Numbered from the stretch's first letter, positions 26,409 through 34,876 are shown. The stretch is 64,000 bases of DNA from Heyndrickxia camelliae (GCF_002844575.1 NZ_PIQO01000016.1:55152-119151), one strand, 5' to 3'. Notes: generated by a model not told the origin, from the letters alone. Numbers and translations are program-made.

Positions 26409-27773
26409 TTGAACGAAAGCAAAAAAGAATATTATCAAAAAATGCTTTATTTTACAGTACCAATTACCATTCAACTTTTAATTACATCCAGTTTAAACAT
26501 TATCGATTCTATAATGGTTGGTAGATTAGGGGTGGACAGTATTGCAGCAGTTGGTGTCGCGAATAAGTTTTCGCAAATACCGACTGTGTTATTTCAAGGT
26601 TTTGCAAGTGGGGCAACTATTTTCTGTGCACAATATTGGGGAACAAAAAACAAAAGTGGCATCAGTCGCTCGACTATTTTTGTAAGTGCTATCATTGCGG
26701 CTTTTTCCTTAATTTTTTCGCTGATTACCCAATTATTTTCTCCTTATATAATAGGCATCTTTTCTTCCGATCGAAGTGTACAGGAGATTGGCAGTCACTT
26801 TTTATCCATCATTGGTTATAGCTATCTCTTTACCGCGCTTTCGATGATATTTGTGGTGGCTCTCAAAACTACAGGAGAAGTACGGCGTCCAACGTATTAC
26901 AGTGTACTGGCGCTTGTATTAAATACTTTTTTGAACTTCCTATTAATCTATGGGAATTGGGGTGCTCCAAAATTAGGAACGGAAGGTGCAGCTATTGCTA
27001 CTCTAATTTCAAGAATTGTCCAGACAGCGCTGCTCTTTAACCTGTTAGTTCGAAAACAATTTATTACGTGGAGAATAATAAAGGAAAATCTCGATGTTTT
27101 TCGAAGCACTTTAAGCAAGGATTACATTCGAATCACTTTTCCATCTATTATTAATCACGCCACTTGGACAGTTGGTGATACGGTTTATTTTTGGCTATAC
27201 GCGAAAATGGGGACCGATCAGACAGCAGCGATATCCATGATTGATCCGATTATCTTTATATTTACTTGTGTATTTGCTGGAATCAGTGACGCATCATCCG
27301 TTATGGTTGGTAATGAAATTGGGGCTAATCGAAAGGAAAAAGCGGTACAATTCGCAAAGCAATTCATTAAGATTACCATTATACTTTCCTTTATTATTGG
27401 CATTCTCATTATTTTAACATTACCATTCATTCTACCTTTGTATAAAATTACTTCCGTGGTAGCAACTTTGGTACACAGCTTAATTTATACCTATGTCATT
27501 ATCTCGATTGCGAAAAACGTAAATTATATTAATAATGTTGGAATTTTACGGGCTGGTGGAGATACCAAGTATGTAATGTGGCTGGATACGCTTGGTGTTT
27601 GGATATGGGGGCTACCATTAGCTGCGATAAGTGTTTACTTTCACTTTCCGTTATATATGGTTTATTTCTGCGCAAATTCTCACGAAATTATTCGCGCCAT
27701 TCTCGGGATAAAGCGCACTTTAACACAAAAATGGGTTCGAAATATTGTAGAACCACAAAAAGTGGAGGCATGA
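26409..27773 (+). CDS. MATE-family efflux transporter
   Basis: This protein of about 454 aa has 12 hydrophobic segments and belongs to the MATE family (Na+ or H+ driven exporters of cations and drugs). Family features include IIDSIMVGRLGVDSIAAVGVANK near the start and LGTEGAAIATLISR in the middle. I use TTG 26409 as start; an in-frame TTG at 26391 is possible, and the ribosome signal is modest. The epimerase gene begins 2 nt after its stop, so the two are co-transcribed. A drug pump in a mannan operon is unusual; it may export a sugar by-product or simply share the promoter. Confidence 0.85.
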   Translation: MNESKKEYYQKMLYFTVPITIQLLITSSLNIIDSIMVGRLGVDSIAAVGVANKFSQIPTVLFQGFASGATIFCAQYWGTKNKSGISRSTIFVSAIIAAFSLIFSLITQLFSPYIIGIFSSDRSVQEIGSHFLSIIGYSYLFTALSMIFVVALKTTGEVRRPTYYSVLALVLNTFLNFLLIYGNWGAPKLGTEGAAIATLISRIVQTALLFNLLVRKQFITWRIIKENLDVFRSTLSKDYIRITFPSIINHATWTVGDTVYFWLYAKMGTDQTAAISMIDPIIFIFTCVFAGISDASSVMVGNEIGANRKEKAVQFAKQFIKITIILSFIIGILIILTLPFILPLYKITSVVATLVHSLIYTYVIISIAKNVNYINNVGILRAGGDTKYVMWLDTLGVWIWGLPLAAISVYFHFPLYMVYFCANSHEIIRAILGIKRTLTQKWVRNIVEPQKVEA

Positions 27774-27775
27774 TA

Positions 27776-28969
27776 ATGAAAAAGATAGATTTCATACAAG
27801 AACTTAATGAGCGAATTTTGCCTTTTTGGACTAATTTACTAGACCGTGAGAACGGCGGCTTTTATGGGAAAGTAGATTTTCAATTAAATGTGGATCCAAA
27901 TAGCCCTAAAGGCGGGGTTATTGGTGCAAGACATCTGTGGTCCTTTTCAGGTGCCTATTTATTAACGCAGGCAGAACAGTACTTAGAAGCTGCAACGCAT
28001 GCCTATCAATTTTTAAAAGAAAAGTTATGGGATCATGAACATGGGGGAATTTATTGGTTAGTAGATTACAAGGGAAGGCAGATTATTAGCGAAAAACATG
28101 TATATGCACAAAGCTTCGCTATTTATGGGCTAAGTGAGTATGCAAAAGCTTCCGGGAATAATGAGGCACTGGAGCTCGCAATCACTCTTTTTCATATGCT
28201 TGAGGAGAGGTGCTACTCTCCAGAAAATAAGGGGTATAACGAAGAATTCACCATTGATTGGAAACTTAAAGACAATGAGCTTTTAAATGAAGGTTTAGGA
28301 ACGGTATATACAACGAACAGCCATTTACATCTTTTAGAGGCATATACGAATCTCTATAGTGTATGGCCCGAAAAGCATCTACTGAAGAGAATTGATCATT
28401 TGCTTGATTTATTTTCCGAAAAAATTTTCGATCGTCAACAACATTTTTGTCATGTTGCTTTTGATGAAAAATGGAATCGTACGAAAAATACATTTTCTTA
28501 TGGACATGATATTGAAACGAGCTGGCTATTAACAGAGACGTTGGATGTTACCAAGTTGGATAGGCCGGACGTCTTGGAAATCAACAAGCAAATGGCCATT
28601 AAGGTTGCAGAGGAAGGAATTGCAGAAGATGGTTCTATATTCGATGCCAAGATAGATGGTATGGTCAACAAAACGAGAGTTTGGTGGGGACAAGCAGAAG
28701 CTGTAATAGGGTTTTACAATGCTTATCAACTAACACAGGACGAGAAGTTTATCCAATTTTCCGCTAATGCATGGAATTATATTAAAACGTATATTCATGA
28801 TCCAAGGCCTGGTGGTGAATGGTTTTCGCGTATCGATGAAGGAGGTAACCCAATATCATCCCTGCGAAGCAAGAAATATACGACACCAGAAAACATTTCC
28901 GATTCTTGGAAAGGTCTGTATCATAATTCGAGAATGTGCTATGAAATGATCCGAAGATTACCTGAATAA
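27776..28969 (+). CDS. Cellobiose/mannobiose 2-epimerase (AGE superfamily)
   Basis: The 397-residue (alpha/alpha)6-barrel enzyme epimerises the reducing-end sugar of beta-1,4-linked disaccharides at C2 (cellobiose with Glc-Man, mannobiose with Man-Glc). Family marks: FWTNLLDRENGGFYGKVD (18-35), KGGVIGARHLWSFSGAY (45-61), and histidines in NSHLHLLEA (His183/185), SYGHDIETSW (His244) and GLYHNSRMCYE (His383) at the catalytic positions. The start is ATG 27776 with GTGGAGG upstream; the open frame reaches back into the MATE gene but is not coding there. A strong terminator follows. N-acylglucosamine 2-epimerase is the alternative, but the mannan context favours cellobiose 2-epimerase. Confidence 0.85.
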   Translation: MKKIDFIQELNERILPFWTNLLDRENGGFYGKVDFQLNVDPNSPKGGVIGARHLWSFSGAYLLTQAEQYLEAATHAYQFLKEKLWDHEHGGIYWLVDYKGRQIISEKHVYAQSFAIYGLSEYAKASGNNEALELAITLFHMLEERCYSPENKGYNEEFTIDWKLKDNELLNEGLGTVYTTNSHLHLLEAYTNLYSVWPEKHLLKRIDHLLDLFSEKIFDRQQHFCHVAFDEKWNRTKNTFSYGHDIETSWLLTETLDVTKLDRPDVLEINKQMAIKVAEEGIAEDGSIFDAKIDGMVNKTRVWWGQAEAVIGFYNAYQLTQDEKFIQFSANAWNYIKTYIHDPRPGGEWFSRIDEGGNPISSLRSKKYTTPENISDSWKGLYHNSRMCYEMIRRLPE

Positions 28970-28975
28970 AGAAAC

Positions 28976-29026
28976 AAAAAGCGTTAAAGAGCCGTTTGTA
29001 AGCAACAAGGCTCTTTAACGCTTTTT
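28976..29026 (+). terminator. Strong terminator after the epimerase gene
   Basis: AAAAAGCGTTAAAGAGCC and GGCTCTTTAACGCTTTTT are perfect 18-bp inverted repeats separated by 15 nt. It also faces the end of the convergent ROK kinase gene. Confidence 0.9.
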
Positions 29027-29027
29027 G

Positions 29028-29085
29028 AACTGTCCGCCCCACAAGGACAAAATTCCTAATTGTCCATTTGTGGTGCCTGGCACCA
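29028..29085. repeat. REP-like element, copy 3, overlapping the ROK kinase 3' end
   Basis: GGACAAAATTCC, TTGTCCA and then GGTGCCTGGCACC (29072-29084). On the minus strand the palindrome is read as the last codons of the kinase gene (WCQAPQMDN-stop). Confidence 0.8.
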
Positions 29086-29952
29086 CTTCTGTTTATAGTT
29101 ATAGACTGCTCCAATTAGGTTTGCATCATTTTTAAATTTGCATAGAGTTATTTCTGGCATAAAAGAGGCAATTTTAACCTGCTTAATAATTTTTTCCAAC
29201 CGCTTATTTAATTGCGGAATTAAATCTTCTTTACTGGAGACACCTCCGCCAATAATAATTTTTTCGGGATCAAAACTATATTGTAAATTATATATTCCTT
29301 GTGCTAAATAATGATAAAAGGTTTCGACTTCTTCCAGTGCAATCGGGTCCCCCTGCTCGGCCATATCAAAAACATCTTTCCCGCTCAGCTCATCTTCGGG
29401 AATATTTTTACGCTTTGCAGTTCGTCTAGCCATGTTTACCGCTGTTCCCAAATCGCTGAAGGTATTATTGTCCGTTAGCAGCATAAATCCAAATTCACCG
29501 CCAAATAAATGTTTGCCATGCCATACCTTGCCGTCCATAATAACCGCTCCGCCAATACCGGAACCAACAACGACAAATAGAACATTTTTCAATCCTTTCG
29601 CAGCACCCTTCCATACCTCTGCAAGTCCTGCGCAATTTGCGTCATTTTCAATGGAAACAGGGCACTGGAATAATTCAGTCAGCTCCGCAAAAATCGGAAA
29701 ATGGTGTATATAAGGAATAGCGCTGGCACCTTCGATAATGCCCTTGTCCTGATTTACCGCTCCGGGAGAACTTATTGCAACACCTTCCAATGGAATTTGC
29801 TCTTCCGCTCTCTTCTTTAAATCCTTTAATTGTACCTTCATTTCCGTCCATGTTTTAGGAGTTTTTAAAGATCCTTTATTACTAATTTTTTCATTTTCCC
29901 ATACCCCATATTTTATAGAGGTACCTCCTATATCTAAGGCAAGTAATGCCAT
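29056..29952 (-). CDS. ROK-family sugar kinase, BglK-like
   Basis: This ROK kinase (about 298 aa) has DIGGTSIKYGV (ATP phosphate loop), SIENDANCAGLAE with the catalytic Asp, GSGIGGAV, FGGEFGFML and a C-terminal KNDANLIGAVYN. It lacks the CxCGxxGCxE zinc motif of glucokinases and NagC-type ROK proteins. In that, and in the GEFG(F/Y)ML and NDA-LIGAVY segments, it resembles the beta-glucoside kinase BglK, which phosphorylates cellobiose and related disaccharides at O6. The start is ATG 29952 (GAAGGAGG, 7 nt). The last nine residues are encoded by the inserted repeat. Glucokinase or mannokinase activity is possible instead. Confidence 0.8.
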   Translation of the reverse strand: MALLALDIGGTSIKYGVWENEKISNKGSLKTPKTWTEMKVQLKDLKKRAEEQIPLEGVAISSPGAVNQDKGIIEGASAIPYIHHFPIFAELTELFQCPVSIENDANCAGLAEVWKGAAKGLKNVLFVVVGSGIGGAVIMDGKVWHGKHLFGGEFGFMLLTDNNTFSDLGTAVNMARRTAKRKNIPEDELSGKDVFDMAEQGDPIALEEVETFYHYLAQGIYNLQYSFDPEKIIIGGGVSSKEDLIPQLNKRLEKIIKQVKIASFMPEITLCKFKNDANLIGAVYNYKQKWCQAPQMDN

Positions 29953-30014
29953 GCTCATTCCTCCTTCTATCCTATTACTACTACTTTATACAATTTTCGC
30001 AAAAATAAATAGGA

Positions 30015-30077
30015 AGGAAAAACACCTATTTTGGCTAAATATCATTCTTAAACCATCGTAAAATAGGTGTTTTTCCT
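30015..30077 (-). terminator. Long hairpin after the GH1 gene
   Basis: AGGAAAAACACCTATTTT and AAAATAGGTGTTTTTCCT form a perfect 18-bp stem around a 27-nt loop, between the GH1 stop and the ROK kinase gene. The U-tract is weak, so partial read-through into the kinase gene is possible. Confidence 0.75.
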
Positions 30078-30095
30078 CTTAAACTATCTCTTACT

Positions 30096-31487
30096 CTATT
30101 CTAATCCATTATTTTTGCTTACTTCTTTAAACCAATTCCCTGATTTCTTAATCGTTTTTACTTGAGTATGAATATTATTGGATATAAAACCGTAGCGATT
30201 TCGATAGGCATTTTTCCATGACCAGCAATCAATCGGTGTCCATAAGTGATATCCAAAGCAATTAGAACCTTCTTCAATGCCTTTATGAAGCCATTCTAAA
30301 TGCTCTCTAATAAAATCAATGCGATAATCATCTTCAATAACACCTTCTTTGTTCAAGAAGCGCTCTTCTCTTGAAACACCCATGCCATTTTCGGAAACAA
30401 ACCACTCGATATTTTTATAATTATCACGGATATTTATTGCAATGTCATATAATGCTTGCGGATAAATCTCCCATCCCTTATCCACATTCATACGTCTGCC
30501 AGGCATATCATAATTATCATAATAACGGTCTGGCATCCAGTCAGCAGTGCTGTTTGGAGAGATATCGGGAGCTTTTACCCTTGAAGGATGATAAAAATTA
30601 ACACCTAAGAGATCAATAGTATTCTCCTTAAGTATTGTTTTCTCTTCATTCGTCGATTCCCAGATCACTTTATCCTTTGATAACAATTCCTCTAGTCCTT
30701 CCGGAAATTCACCATATACTGCTGTATTCAGAAACATCTCATTTCTCCATAAATCCGCTATTCTGCTGGCCTCTAAATCTTCTTTACTTTGGCTTGCTGG
30801 ATATGATGGAGTTAGATTCAAAATAATCCCGATTTTAGCACCCTTTTCATGCATTCCTAATTCTTTAAATGCTCTAATCGCCTTTGCAGATGCTAAATTA
30901 AGGTTATATGCTACTTGAACTGCCTTTTTCCCATCAACCACTTTAGGATAATGAAATTGATATAAATATTGGCCATCTACAATGACCATCGGCTCATTAA
31001 AGGTAAACCAATGCTTCACACGATCACCAAATAATTCGAAACATTTACTTGCGAATTTCGCAAATAAATCTACCACATGCTTCGATTCCCAGCCACCATA
31101 TTTTTGGTAAAGCACAACAGGCAAGTCAAAATGATGCAACGCCATTACAGGGGTAATTCCCTGCTTAATGAATTCGTCAATAACATCATTATAGTATCGG
31201 ACACCATCCTCATTTACAGTAGCTGTTTCAAAATCATCTATTAATCTTGTCCACTGAATAGAAGTTCGAACAGAATTCAAACCAACTTCTTTCATTAATT
31301 TAATATCTTCTACATAACTATTATAAAAATTAGATGCTGTATCCGGGCCAACTTGGTCGTAAAATTCTTCTGGTTCCACCTCATACCAGTAATCAAAAAC
31401 ATTGGCGTGCTTCTTATTAAAACGTCCTTCACTTTGCGGTCCAGAAGTTGCTGCACCCCACCAGAAATTACTCGGGAATTTCTTCAT
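30096..31487 (-). CDS. GH1 beta-glycosidase, probable 6-phospho-beta-glucosidase
   Basis: The 463-residue GH1 enzyme has acid/base Glu165 in WFTFNEP and nucleophile Glu366 in FVSENGMG. At the aglycone/glycone O6 position ordinary beta-glucosidases have a Glu (NFEW); here the segment is CWSWKNAYRNRYGF with Ser423, the pattern of 6-phospho-beta-glucosidases. It resembles GmuD (YdhP) of the B. subtilis glucomannan operon, including SGPQSEGRFNKKHANVFDYWY at the N-terminus. There is no signal peptide. AAAGGAG precedes the ATG. It is the third gene of the CE7-GH36-GH1 operon, 27 bp behind GH36. Its phosphorylated substrate would have to come from the ROK kinase, since the importer is ABC type. Confidence 0.85.
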   Translation of the reverse strand: MKKFPSNFWWGAATSGPQSEGRFNKKHANVFDYWYEVEPEEFYDQVGPDTASNFYNSYVEDIKLMKEVGLNSVRTSIQWTRLIDDFETATVNEDGVRYYNDVIDEFIKQGITPVMALHHFDLPVVLYQKYGGWESKHVVDLFAKFASKCFELFGDRVKHWFTFNEPMVIVDGQYLYQFHYPKVVDGKKAVQVAYNLNLASAKAIRAFKELGMHEKGAKIGIILNLTPSYPASQSKEDLEASRIADLWRNEMFLNTAVYGEFPEGLEELLSKDKVIWESTNEEKTILKENTIDLLGVNFYHPSRVKAPDISPNSTADWMPDRYYDNYDMPGRRMNVDKGWEIYPQALYDIAINIRDNYKNIEWFVSENGMGVSREERFLNKEGVIEDDYRIDFIREHLEWLHKGIEEGSNCFGYHLWTPIDCWSWKNAYRNRYGFISNNIHTQVKTIKKSGNWFKEVSKNNGLE

Positions 31488-31514
31488 TATATTCCATCTC
31501 CTTTAACTGTCTCT

Positions 31515-33764
31515 CTAGTTGCCTTCCACTGCTTTTAGATAAAATAATTTACTATTAAAATCCTTTATTTTTTCTCTGGCCCAGTATTCATCGGCTTTGC
31601 CAGTAAAGTTTTCTCCAAAAAGGAGACCGATTTGCATAAGGTCGTCTCCAAAACGTTCTACTTCTGAATCATTAATTTTATATAATGTATTCACAGATAG
31701 TCCTTTTAATACTAGACGTTCATATGGCCGATTCGGCTTAGAGAGCACCTCGTAATACCCAACGATTGCCTCTGATTTATCTTTTGAAACAACCATCCAG
31801 GCTGTTTCATTATTAGTAAATGGACTCGATAATCGAATGAAAGTACCTTGTTGGAACAGGTTACGATGCTTTTTAAAGAAAGCAATATGTTCCTTCATCT
31901 GCCTTTTTTCTTGATCAGACAAAAGGGTAATATCCAGTTCATAGCCAAAGGTCCCAAAAAAGGCCACATTTGTTCTCGTTTCCAGACTAGTTGTTCTTCC
32001 TACTTGATGGTTAGGCACAGCCGATACATGACTTCCTATACTAGAAAGTGGATAAACCAAAGAAGAACCATACTGGATTTTCAATCGCTCTACAGCATCC
32101 GTATCATCACTTGCCCATGCTTGTGGAGCATAGTATAGCATGCCAGGATCAAATCGGCCGCCCCCGCCTGCACACGATTCAAATAGAATGTTAGGGTATT
32201 TGTTTATTAATTTTTCGTATAAATCATAAACACCCAAAATATAACGGTGATATACCTCTCCTTGCCGATTTGCCGGAAGTCCTTGCGAATAGACTTCTGA
32301 AATATAGCGATTCATATCCCATTTAATGTAATCAATCTGTCCATCCTTTAAAATATCGTCCATCAACGTAAAAATATAATGAACTACTTCTCTTCTGGAA
32401 AAATCTAATACAAATTGATTTCTTCCGTGAGAAACCCTTTTACCAGGGACATGAATGAGCCAATCTGGATGCTCCTCATACAATTTCGTGTCTTTACAGA
32501 TCATTTCAGGCTCAAACCAAAGCCCAAATTGTAATCCTAGTGCATGGATTTTTTCTGACAAACCCTTTACTCCTGCCGGCAATTTTTCTTTGTTTACAAA
32601 CCAGTCACCTAAGGAGGATGTGTCATCATGCCGTTCCCCAAACCATCCATCATCGAGAACAAATAACTCGATTCCTAAATCAGCCGCATTTCTAGCAATC
32701 TCAAGAATTTTTTCCTCATTAAAATCAAAATAAGTAGCTTCCCAATTATTTATTAAAATCGGGCGTTCCTTATCCCGCCACTGACCTCTTGCAAGTCTTG
32801 TCCGATACAGTTCATGAAAGATATGGCTCATACCATTTAAACCATTCTCACTATAAACAACAACTGCTTCAGGTGTTTGGAATTCCTCATTAGCATTTAA
32901 TTGCCATGAAAATTGGAGTGGATGAATACCTACCATCGCTCTTGTTACTTGATATGTATCAACCTCAACCTGTGCAAGGAAGTTTCCGCTATAGATAAAA
33001 CTAAAGCCGAATACTTCTCCATGATGCTCCGTTGTTTCCGGTCGAACTAGAGCCATAAATGGATTATGTGCATGACTGCTGGCCCCCCTAGTGCTTCCTA
33101 CCGATTGAACACCTGTAATAACAGGCTTTCGTTCCATATGATTCTCTCTTGCCCATGCTCCATTTAGATGAACAAGTTCAAATTCATTATGTGGAAAATC
33201 AATACTCATGCTCATAGCCGTTTTAATATTAAAGCTCGTTGTCCCATTATTGACGAACTTTACGCTTCTTGCTATTGCATCAAAGTTTTGAAAGATAGTA
33301 TAAAATAAATGAATTGTAAGCTCAGAATAGCTATCCTTTAAAACCACTTCTAACGTTTCCGCTTCTTCAGGATTTTCAGTATACGTTGCTGGAAGACCTG
33401 ACAATTTAGGTTTCCCTGCAGATACGTTATAATGGTCAAACTGAAAATCCGAAATTCGATCTCCTTTTGGATATTCTATTTGATAGGCAGGATTACGAAA
33501 GTCCGTTGTGCCGAAAACAGGATATTCTTGTTTTATATGCTCAAGGGAAGATGTGTGATCTCCTTCAAATAGATTATTAGAGGGACGTACCTCTCTTTCA
33601 ATTAAGTATTGGAAATTTTCACGATGGCGTATGCTTTTGCCAAAATATAAATGTTCCAAATGACGGCTTTTTTCTATTACTCTAAATAAATAGCTAATTC
33701 GACCATTCGTTAAATGAAATTCTAGGTTATCCTTATTCACCTTTATTAGATTGGATAGAGTCAC
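31515..33764 (-). CDS. GH36 alpha-galactosidase
   Basis: This 749-residue enzyme of the long bacterial GH36 type removes alpha-1,6-galactose from galactomannan or raffinose-type sugars. An N-terminal beta-supersandwich (about 1-330) is followed by the barrel: LFVLDDGWFG (368-376), LWFEPEM, nucleophile Asp483 in YIKWDMNR, ESCAGGGGRFD (529-539), and acid/base Asp553 in WASDDTDAVER. There is no signal peptide, so it debranches imported oligosaccharides in the cytoplasm. The start is GTG 33764 (AAGGGGG upstream), 32 nt inside the esterase gene, which indicates translational coupling. Confidence 0.93.
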   Translation of the reverse strand: MTLSNLIKVNKDNLEFHLTNGRISYLFRVIEKSRHLEHLYFGKSIRHRENFQYLIEREVRPSNNLFEGDHTSSLEHIKQEYPVFGTTDFRNPAYQIEYPKGDRISDFQFDHYNVSAGKPKLSGLPATYTENPEEAETLEVVLKDSYSELTIHLFYTIFQNFDAIARSVKFVNNGTTSFNIKTAMSMSIDFPHNEFELVHLNGAWARENHMERKPVITGVQSVGSTRGASSHAHNPFMALVRPETTEHHGEVFGFSFIYSGNFLAQVEVDTYQVTRAMVGIHPLQFSWQLNANEEFQTPEAVVVYSENGLNGMSHIFHELYRTRLARGQWRDKERPILINNWEATYFDFNEEKILEIARNAADLGIELFVLDDGWFGERHDDTSSLGDWFVNKEKLPAGVKGLSEKIHALGLQFGLWFEPEMICKDTKLYEEHPDWLIHVPGKRVSHGRNQFVLDFSRREVVHYIFTLMDDILKDGQIDYIKWDMNRYISEVYSQGLPANRQGEVYHRYILGVYDLYEKLINKYPNILFESCAGGGGRFDPGMLYYAPQAWASDDTDAVERLKIQYGSSLVYPLSSIGSHVSAVPNHQVGRTTSLETRTNVAFFGTFGYELDITLLSDQEKRQMKEHIAFFKKHRNLFQQGTFIRLSSPFTNNETAWMVVSKDKSEAIVGYYEVLSKPNRPYERLVLKGLSVNTLYKINDSEVERFGDDLMQIGLLFGENFTGKADEYWAREKIKDFNSKLFYLKAVEGN

Positions 33765-34713
33765 CGATCAAAAACCCCCTTACCTTATCCCCTAGCTTAG
33801 GAAGCCACTCATGTCCATATTCAGGGAAAACAATCATTTCTTTTGGGGACTGAATCTTATTGAATACGGCAAACTGTGTTGCGGGATAGCATACTCCGTC
33901 TTCCAGTCCAATTGCCCAAACAACTTCTGCCTTGATCCTAGATGCAAGATGCTGAATGTCAATATATTCCAATGTATGAAAAAACTCTTCTTCCCTTTCA
34001 TGCATTGGATCACGAAAACGAAACCAATAATGTAACTCTTCATAAGCAGAAGACGTAATATCAAATTCAAATGCTTTCCGGTAATCACTCAAAAACGGAT
34101 ATTGGGCTACCACTTTTTTTACACGTGGCTCTAATGCTGCACATACAATAGACAATGCGCCCCCTTGTGAAGCACCTTGGACAACAATATTTCCCTCGTC
34201 CACATTGTCCATCGACATTAGTATTTTTGCCGCTTGAGCAGTATCAAGAAAGACAGAGCGATAGTAGAGGCTCTCTGGTCCTTCCTCCACACCGCGAATG
34301 ATTAATCCTTTAAGTGTTGTGCCATTTACTACTGTATTGTCTTCGGACCAACCGCCTTGACCGCGGCAATCCATCGCCAATACTGAAAAACCTTCAGCAA
34401 CCCAGCCAACCTTATCTGTAAAATCGCCGCTATCGCAATGATAGCCATGAAACATTAACATTCCTGGTGTTTTTTTTGTTTTGTTTTTCGGACAAACATA
34501 TTGGCATCTAACCTTTGCTCCATTTATTCCAATAAAATATAAATTATAAAAATCTGCGATATGGGAAGGTATATTTACTTTTTCCAATTCATACTGTAAG
34601 GGCAGTTGAGAAAGCTCTTCCAAACCCTTATCCCAAAATTCATCAAAATCAGCAGGTTTCTTTCCTGAACCTATATAACTGTTATATTCATTAAAAACTT
34701 GCTCAGCTTTCAT
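33733..34713 (-). CDS. CE7 acetyl xylan esterase/cephalosporin-C deacetylase
   Basis: This 326-residue alpha/beta hydrolase of carbohydrate esterase family 7 removes acetyl groups from short oligosaccharides. Diagnostic features: the RGQGG motif after MDC (116-121), nucleophile Ser182 in VQGASQGGAL, Asp272 in GLEDGVCYP and His301 in PEYGHEW. There is no signal peptide, matching an intracellular role on imported acetylated (gluco)mannan pieces. The start is ATG 34713 (GAGGGG 8 nt upstream). It is the first gene of the operon, behind a promoter with operator and a perfect cre, and overlaps GH36 by 32 nt. Confidence 0.9.
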   Translation of the reverse strand: MKAEQVFNEYNSYIGSGKKPADFDEFWDKGLEELSQLPLQYELEKVNIPSHIADFYNLYFIGINGAKVRCQYVCPKNKTKKTPGMLMFHGYHCDSGDFTDKVGWVAEGFSVLAMDCRGQGGWSEDNTVVNGTTLKGLIIRGVEEGPESLYYRSVFLDTAQAAKILMSMDNVDEGNIVVQGASQGGALSIVCAALEPRVKKVVAQYPFLSDYRKAFEFDITSSAYEELHYWFRFRDPMHEREEEFFHTLEYIDIQHLASRIKAEVVWAIGLEDGVCYPATQFAVFNKIQSPKEMIVFPEYGHEWLPKLGDKVRGFLIGDSIQSNKGE

Positions 34714-34730
34714 CCAGACACCCCTCAACC

Positions 34731-34783
34731 TGTTATCGCTTTCATTATAATGTATATACTTAATAAAGTAAATGTATATATTT
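34731..34783 (-). promoter_or_regulatory. Promoter of the CE7-GH36-GH1 operon with two operator-like sites and a perfect cre
   Basis: On the minus strand TTTACT (34767-34772), 17 bp, TATAAT (34744-34749). TGTATATACTT lies in the spacer (34751-34761) and a second TGTATATATTT just upstream (34773-34783). TGAAAGCGATAACA (34731-34744, minus strand) matches all 14 positions of the cre consensus and starts at the -10 box. Induction by substrate and CcpA repression are predicted. Confidence 0.75.
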
Positions 34784-34807
34784 AATTAGAATTTGTAAAA
34801 TCATGAG

Positions 34808-34876
34808 GGTGCCTGGCACCACTCGTGGACAAATTGTAAAAGTGTCCATTGTGGGTGGACAAATTGTAAAACCAGA
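34808..34876. repeat. REP-like element, copy 4
   Basis: GGTGCCTGGCACC followed by ACTCGTGGACA, then AGTGTCCATTGTGGGTGGACA. The arm AAATTGTAAAA-GTGGACA is present twice. It lies just upstream of the mannan esterase operon promoter. Confidence 0.8.

Noticed and set aside
27578..27775. N-terminal extension of the epimerase frame into the MATE gene
   Set aside because: The extension lies within the MATE coding region in another frame; GTGGAGG directly before ATG 27776 fixes the start.
29953..30014. Mannan-locus operator before the ROK kinase (TTGTATAAAGTA)
   Set aside because: Only the first half matches TTGTATATACTT and no promoter boxes fit around it.
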